64,000 bases of DNA from Sipunculus nudus (Eukaryota; Annelida; Sipuncula; Golfingiida; Sipunculidae): positions 71,757,618 to 71,821,617 of the forward strand of contig CM049317.1 in assembly GCA_026874595.1 (NCBI GenBank), given 5' to 3'. Position 1 is the first letter of the stretch. The number at the start of each line of letters is the position of its first letter. Below are positions 36,701-45,754 of the stretch, piece after piece. The notes under the pieces are model-generated. The model was given only the letters and a program-made list of their open reading frames with translations. It made no database searches and was not told where the DNA came from. The position numbers and the translations under genes were made by a program.

Positions 36701-39700
36701 GGTTTTGATATTAGGCAGCCTTGAAGTGTAACAATTTAATGGCGTTTTTTATGGAAAACAGAGTTTTTTTTTCCTTAATATCTCGAAGGAGCGAAGTCCT
36801 AATGACCCAATTTTTGGTATGGTAGGAGATTTTGGGGACATCTAAAATTATGCCAACAGCCTGGAGAGCATAGAGATGTGCACTGAATGACCTACAGTCA
36901 TCAAAGTAGACTGCTTGACAATGTAAGGGAATACAACAAGAGCCTCCAAAAAAATTCTAAACTAGCTTAATTTTGCAGCTTTTATTTTCAAATTTCAGAT
37001 TTAAACAGATTAAATCCTTATGTATACATGCTGTGAAAATTAAATCCACAGTACTTACAGGAAAAAAACGTGCCGTGGCCAAAGTTGGGCAAAATTTAAG
37101 GTACCAATTTTATATTTTTGCCCATATTTAAACAAATTTATCAGATTTTGATCTAATTTTTGGTATACAATTAAATTTTGATTAATTAAAGTTGTATTAC
37201 TGGAAAAAAGTCCCTACCTTAAACACTTTTGGTCTTAAGTGACCAAATATCTTCCTGATTTTTTTACAAAGTCCATTATGTTTGGGCCCATAACTTTTTT
37301 TAAAATTATATAATACTGACTTAATATCTGGCATGTACATAAGAACTATATAGAGGAATATTTATGGTAAATATGAAGAAAACCAGATGAGTGGTTTTGA
37401 TATAAGGCTGTCCTGAAGTGTGAAAATAGATTTCTAATAAAAAATTGAGGTTTTTCCTTAATATCTCGAAGGAATGAAGTCCTATTGACCCAATTTTCGG
37501 CATGGTAGGAGATTTTGGGGACATCTAACTGTATGCCGAATTTCAGATTTGTAGGTCCAACGGTGTCGAAACGTGCCAGTCTTACGGACGGACATCCAGA
37601 CGGACAGACAGACAGACGGACGGACGGACGGACGACGGACAATGGACCACGACTATAGCTCAGATGACTTATAGTCAGCTGAGCTAAAAAGTTTGTTAAA
37701 GGGGCAGCTATAACAAATGACCTCAGATTCTTAATTTATCTCTAAATCCTGTCTCATATGTTTTACTTACTAAACAAAGTATATGACTTTGATACCTTTA
37801 CAGAAACAAATGATAATGTCCTTAGAATAATTATGAGCTCAAAATTTCTGTTTCTCTTCTCAAAGTCTCGGATCAAATATGCTTATTGAACTCATTACAT
37901 GAGCTGCAGAATAATACTTTTCTCCATTTATTATTTATAACATGTAGGCTGGTCCCGGCTTGTTTACTTGCTGCAGTTGTAAAATGGGAATCACATATTC
38001 TCAATTTCGGAAAGATGAGAACTGATAGCATCCACAAGTTGTTTATTCATCTATCATCACTGTTTCATAGGAGAAAAATATTTATTTGCATTAAAATAGT
38101 CCAATATATTTGGTTTTTTTTTCAGTTATTCTGGTAGGATCCTTGTGTATACACTGTAGAGGCACATCCTTTCTAGACTATGTGAGGCGAGTTTTGTTAC
38201 CATTTGATCTGATCCTTCCTGTGAAATATCACTTTTTTTAGCACAGTCAATTGGATTAACCATCAAGTGCAGAGAGCAAACTCCCATTTCATTAAATAAA
38301 CCAATTTAGAATTTTGTAAAATTAACTACAGTTCTCACGCAAAGCATACTACTTCCATACTAAAATATGGCCTGAGGTCACTTATAATTAGGCTTTTTTT
38401 CAAATTTTGTGGCAGGAGATTTCATTTTAATCTGTATATGTGCCAAAATGGAATATCATTGTTGCAGTTGCTCATAAACCATGAAATGCTAACAGATGAT
38501 GGATGCTGGAAATAATTGCAGCTCGCATAAATATAGGTTACCTGAGCTACCAGAGCGTCACTTTTTGGAAAAATTCGGGGGTTAAGGTTTATGTTTGGAT
38601 AAATGGTCGCTCATGAAATATTCTAGTAAATGTCTTTCACTGTAACTTTCCTCTTGACAATGACTACCAGTTTGCAAAAAAAAAAATAACAAAATTCCAG
38701 TCCACAAACAGACTATAGATGAAACAGATTAAGGTGCGTAATGAAAAAAATACACTTACAGCATTGTTCTGAGTAGCGATTAACACAGGACCCGTCTGGA
38801 CACTTCTTCTCCCCATAGTGACATTCCCCAGCTGAAAAGCAAGAAAACTTCTTACTTCTAAATAATTCTTTAGATATTACTCAATATGTAACTAGTTTTC
38901 ACTTTACAAGAAAATTAAAACAACGGAAAAATTTTAAAAATCTAATAAAAATGAATTTCATGATTTTTTACAAGACTTCTTGAACATAAGCACCATGAAT
39001 TTCTCTATTTCAAGACTTTCTTCAGGACTTTCTATATATACACACACTGCTTAAGCGTGATCAATACATGCAACTGTTCTTTTGGTACTGATTTTTTCCC
39101 CCCACACTATCAAGCAAATCTCTTCATTTTATGACATGATCCAATGCATCTTGGTCATTCAGATTGGTCAGTCACTGTTTTAAGTATACTATATATTAGC
39201 AATCCAAGATTCAATCCCTTTATTTAACTCAATAGTATATTTCAAAAGACTAGACATATACTATGGGGGCTTCAAACTCACCTAGTTAAATTTTCTCACT
39301 GTACAGTAACAAAACATAGAATACCCATTTGATAATGTTATATGCTGCGCCAAGTGAGGGCTATTGTTTTCACTCGATTATGTGTGTGTGTGTGTATGCC
39401 AGGACAATATCTGGGGACAGTATAACGAATCTTATTGAAATTTATCATGAGGTTGGTATTGTGAAAGTGTCCTAGATTAAGTTCAATTCTGGCATAAAAC
39501 CAAGCGTAAATAACCCCAAAATGAGTGTTTTATGGGTTTTATAGCACATTTTACCACCTGCACTTGTTGCATGTGACCATACAGCTATCTGCTGCGTGTG
39601 ATCTGTTAGTCACAGGCAACAATGATGTCACGCCACATGCCTTTTTCCTTAAAGGTGTCCTTTAACCAACATATTCATTGGGGGCAGTGGGACATGGTTG

Positions 39701-42700
39701 TTGTTCCTTATGTTTAGAGTAAAGTACAGCAATACCAAAATGTGCAGGGTGTTTTTCGAAATATTAATTTTAAAAGTTCCCAGGAGTAACACAGGTTTAT
39801 TAAAATTCCATATCACCATCTTCTGCGAAGGGTTTCCATCCCCATATTGGATCCTCTTTTTAATTTAATAATCTAACACAACTGAACAATTTTTCGAGTA
39901 CCAAAGAGAACACTAAAATTATAGTTGTCCATCATTAACAGATCTCATATTATTTATACCATTTATATCACTCTTTGATTTACAGGCAACATAAAATATC
40001 TGTTATTTATAAGGCCAAAAAAAATAAATGCTATTGTTCTCAGGCACCTCCTGCGTCAATTTTAAACCCCCGCATCAAAACTTTTTATTTTGATTTTCAA
40101 TATAAACTTACCAAATTTGAGCTCAAGCTTTTCAGACATTTCTTTCAAGAAGATAAATTCATATAATTTTGATAGAATTTCCTATGTTATGAAAAGCTTT
40201 TACTTGTTTAGCAAAATAAATATGTCAGTATCAAGCTTTTCCCTTATCATTTGACATTTTTATCAAAACATACAAAAAAAAATTAAAAATAAAAAAAATG
40301 CCTGCCCGCATTGATTTCTGAAAAAAAGTGCCTGAGAACCAAACCTTATTTTTTTGCCTAATAATAGTCTTTTGCCTTTGATACCCCAGGTATGGATAAC
40401 ATTCTCAAGATTCAAATTAACCCATACAACAAGGGACCCATGGGTCACGGCGCTCAGCTGCTATATATCATCACAAAATATGATTTGGAAATGAGGCACA
40501 TGCTGGTTTTGTGTGGTAATATAAGCTGTTTTATGAGTTGTTGGTGTTTAAATCAAGTTATGTAAGATTTTGATAGTATCTTTGGAGACAGGGAAGAGGA
40601 CTGATGTCATTTATTTTATTTACAAATTGAGTGGTATTGTCACACAGGTTTTGACTTGGCCATATAATTTTATCTACGTTGCAGTAGAAGTATTTGAAAA
40701 ACTGTCCATTATCAGTCATGTTAATCATGCTTTTTACAAATAAGTTATCTGTTATTTAATACTTACAGGTTTTCCCTGCCCAAGAGCAGCACTAGCACAT
40801 ATTATATAAGAGTTTAACTTTTTATTTAAATTTAATAATAAATATTGTGCCAAATATAATTTTAATTAAAAATAATAACAGAATCATATGATTTTCTTTA
40901 ATATTATAACTGAAATAAATAAATTATTAAAATAATATTACAAAATATATTCATGAATGCATTCATGAATGCATTCATGAATATATTTTGAAAGTATTAG
41001 CCTTCTTATTCAAATACAGTCCAGCCCACTTTGTGTCATCTCAGTTAATAGAAAATCCTGTTTATTGTCACATAAATCTGATATCCCAAACCAATTCCTA
41101 TATTAAAAATGGTAAATCTGACCATTTAATATCATGGAATATTGTCATAATCCTGTTTATTGTCATGCTTGGAAACCTTGGCAGTGATACCAGTTCACAG
41201 TTAATGTCACATCAAACGCCGACACGGCGATCATCAAGGCGGTCTGGGGTATCAAACAATCACATCTCCCACCTGTGTGCGGCAGGCAAGTGGAGTGATG
41301 CATGGGGGTCACTCCCCGTCACTTAGCTATTTAACGTCTTAAGATACCACGGTAATCTAGACCATTGCGTTTCTTCATTTGTTAGTAAGAGCAATGTTTG
41401 CACATGTCATACATAGTGAACTCCTGGCCTTTGCAAGGTCGTGGTTTACACCTCTGTGATGTTTCGCCGAGATGATATGAAGCACAAGCTGTAAACGTTG
41501 CTTACGACTGGCACCCCTTTAAGGGTCCACGAAGCTGGAGGTTTTGTGAGCACTGGAGGATATACTGGTCCAAAACCTCAATCACAGCAAAACTTCAGAA
41601 TGTTGACAATGGCACGATGATACCCGCTCCTAACAGTCCTATCATAGAGACAATCATGGAATTTTGAGTCATTAATAAGATAACTGGGAAAATAAGGTGG
41701 AATAGATGGGGAAAGAATTAAAAAATAGTTTGCATACGCATAACGTTATAACTGTGCCGCATTTTTCCAGACATATGACCCAGACGCTATGTCTCTTTCT
41801 GTTGGCAAGTTGGATTGTTGTCAGTTATTGCAGCATGCGGCACAAAACTTACAGGAAATAAACTGTAAGGTGCACATAAACATAATCTGATATGCCACTG
41901 TGCAACAAAAATATTCATAAACATTTCTGTTACCTTTTTATGGACGATATATGTAATATCATTTGAGACATAATGCTTCTTCTATGATTCAAAAGGACAT
42001 CCATGTTGAAGCCAGCATAATGTCACATCACGGTTATTATCATAATTTATGCATGCACCACTGATATGACAATAAGCGGGCTTGACTGTACTTTCATTTT
42101 TACCTGTATTTTATTTTTATGCTTGAAATTATGGAGTACATATTCATATTCGTATTCAAATACATTTTCAAAGTGTTCACACCATTTCTGGTATTTATTC
42201 AGTTTCAGCAAATCAAAGATGTTGAGAATCCAGAATATAAAAAATTCACAAATTTAAATAATGATCATTACCTGGTTGTATGGCTTTTATTTATATTTAA
42301 AAAAATAAAACTAATATATTCACTTTGGACTACTCTCACATCAATCTACACAATAGACACAGTAAGAATCTCGATTAATATTATCAACTGCATCTTTGTC
42401 TATCATTAATAACCTTCATATGATCCCAAATGAATAGCAATGAATAATATAATTTAATTATTGTTTTTATTATTAAAATTGAAATGAAAAATACCATAAA
42501 TGACTGCATACTGTTATTTGGAATACATTTTCATCCATCCATGCAAGATTCTTACAACATCATTAATTGCAAGGTAATTTCCTGTTACTCATCAACTATC
42601 GAATTCCTTTTCTATTAATAAGGGCCCCGCTTGAAAAACAGTGCCCGATAGTGATCACTGTGTCAGTCTGTCTTTCTGTCCTTCCACACTTCCGTCAGTG

Positions 42701-45700
42701 ACACTTTCTTTCGCACATGGTAACTCAACAACAACATACTGCAGCTATCCCAAATTCAAAGGGATAATTGGTACCTATGAGGGCTCGAGACCTATTGAAT
42801 TACAGACCTGTCAGAATTCCAATATGGCAACAACAGCCCAATCGCTGATTCTCTTTCATGTGCGATAACCCAAAAACAAAAGATATCAGCTTTCTAAAAT
42901 TTACAGGGATAATTGGTACTTATGAGGGCTCCAGACCTATTGAATTACAGACTTAATCAAATCAAATATGGCCAACAGACTACAATCAGTGATTTCCTAT
43001 TGCAAACATTATATCAGACATATCTTCTTTAATATCATTTGATCCAGTAGGATTTTTTCCCTTATGCATATGGATAAAAACCTGTTTCTGATTGTCAAAT
43101 TTTCAAATTTAACTTAATTTTTTACCCATATGTAAACTAGACCAGCACTAGCAGAAATGCCGGGCCCTCTGAGGACCACTGTCCGACCACATCTAGTTTT
43201 TTTCTTAAACTGTTATTAGAAAACAATAAAAATTTATCATTTATTGTTTATTGTTATGTTGTTGGTCAAGACAACTACTAGATGAAAAAAGTACCTGGTT
43301 TTATGGCTTTTATTATATTTAAAAAAATAATACTAATATATTCACTTTGGACTACTTTCACATCAATCTACACAATAGACACAGTAAGAATCTCAATTAA
43401 TATTATCAACTGCTATCAACTGCTATTTAGTCTATCATTTATTTCCTTCATATGATCCCAAATGATTAGTTATTAATAATATAATTTAATTATTAAAATT
43501 GATACGAAAAATACCACAGGTGACTGCATGCTGTTATTTGGAATACATTTACATCCATCCATACAAGATTCTTACAACATCAGTAATTATGCAATACTGA
43601 CATCATTTCTGGCATGTGCATAGTGAATGTATAGAAAAATTATGTATATTATATATGATCATGGTAAGATCAGTGGTTTTTTTTATTAGGCAGCCTTGAA
43701 GTGTAATAAAGGGTTTTTAATGAAAAATTTAGGTTTTTCCTTAATATCTCAAAGGAATGAAGTCCTAGTGACCAAATTTTCATTATGGAGGGAGATTTAA
43801 CTGAATCTAACTGAATACAAAATTTTGGATTTGTAGGTCCAAAGGTTTCAAAACGTGCCCTGTTTACAGCCAGTTAGATTGCCAGATGGCCGGACGAAGG
43901 ACTATGCATGACTATCGCTCAGATCACTTACAGTCAGCCGAGCTAATAAGAATGGCTATTCACCTGTGTAGGTGGAGTGATTTATCTCGAGTACTCAATA
44001 GGTTTTTAATAACTCAGGACTAAGGGGTAATTACTGGGTATTTATTGATATGGTAGAAATACTTTCCACCATATGCGTAGAAAAGGTAGAAATCAAAAAC
44101 AAATAAAAATTTAGAGTTGCATTAAGCTATAAATCTTATGTGTTGGATCTATGAGACCCTGCAAAGCACTCACCCTAGGTGGGCCGACCATGAAAAATCT
44201 CACCATTCCTTGGTTGTGATTTAAAAATCACAGGTGTAGCCACCAGTCTTGAAACACTCAATGATCAATATACATGGAAAGAATCATGAGATTTTTTATG
44301 GAACAGTATAAGATTCTAGGATTCACAGATACAGTTTGTGCCCCATCTGATTGAGTGAGTGCTCAAAATCAAGTTTTCAGCCTGTAGTTCACAAAATATG
44401 GGTCACTATGACCTAATTTCAGTTTTTAAAAGAGATTAGCCTAGGATATCCCTAGATGTTACGCTCCATAAGCTGCGGCTACGCTACGCTCAACTACACT
44501 AACTGCTGCATTAAACCGCGGTTGCTGGTCATGTTTGGCCACTAGGCAGTGCTGTCTCTGTGGAATTCCCCCTGCGTTATATTTAACCAAACACATTGCA
44601 GGTATCACCAGCACAAAAGGATTTTCTTTGAGGTACTGGTCTGTTTAGACTTTTTCACCCAAATTGGAATGCGAACTATGCAATCGTCAGCTTTCAACAC
44701 AGCCTGTATTCTGACTTGCCTGAGGAGTGTTATACCCCACTGTCTGCATATTTCCTGTATTGCATGCCGCATGAGCTTGCCTCACATAGCTATGTTTTTT
44801 TACATGCGCGCTAAGCCAATCAGATTTCTTCTACCAGTTCTGCAATTTTTTTTAAACACAGAGCCAATCAGATTTTACTTTATCCAGCGCAAACTGACTG
44901 GGTGTTGCCAAACCTAAAGAATCCTGCTATTTCTCACAGCGTGTGAGTGGAAGGTCACTGGGCCGGGAGGTCACGCACTGTGTTCAAATCATACCCTGGA
45001 TGTACAATTCGGAAGTTTCTAGGTCTAACAGTTATGATTTGTCCCCGCTTATGGATGGACGCCCGAACAACAGACATAGACTTTTAGACTAAAAGTTGGT
45101 CCTGTTCTTGAAATGGTGTATATGATCAACACTTTAAGAATATTTTTTAGGGAATTGTGTCATAGCACAAATTAGGCACCTTGCCAAGGTTGTAAAATAA
45201 AAATAGAACAATAATATTTTCTTTTGTTAGGCCTTATTAACATTTTCCATAAACAGATTTACAGGAATTAACAATGACTGAATAAGTAACTACATACATA
45301 GGTCTACACATGGCAGCCTCTCACAGTATTCTATTTGTGAATACAGATGAGTATAATGGTTAGTTATTAAAGCATTCCTTTGAGCAATCCAAGTATGTAA
45401 GAGGCCTTTGTGCTTGCGTACTGATACTTACGACAGAGTGATCCAATCAAAACACATTTGTTGTTTGGGCACTTTTTTTCATACGACTCGCACTCTCCAG
45501 CTGAAAACAACAAACTCAGTAGAGTAATCATCAGTATTGTGCTCTAAATGTGTCACAAACACAAATATATGTTGATGATTTCCACTATCATATAGTCCAT
45601 CATCAATATTATTCCATTTCACAGAACTGTGAACAGGTGTTCTGAACTTAAAACTTGGTACCACTAAAAATAATAATATTATATCCTTTATGGAAATTGT

Positions 45701-45718
45701 ACACTGTCATTTGTCTTA

Positions 45719-45754
<36 letters not shown>

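Noticed and set aside
41017-41326. 112-residue frame considered as transposase or host gene
   Set aside because: It starts in the host repeat and crosses the pogo-like end. No DDE motif, helix-turn-helix or splice support.
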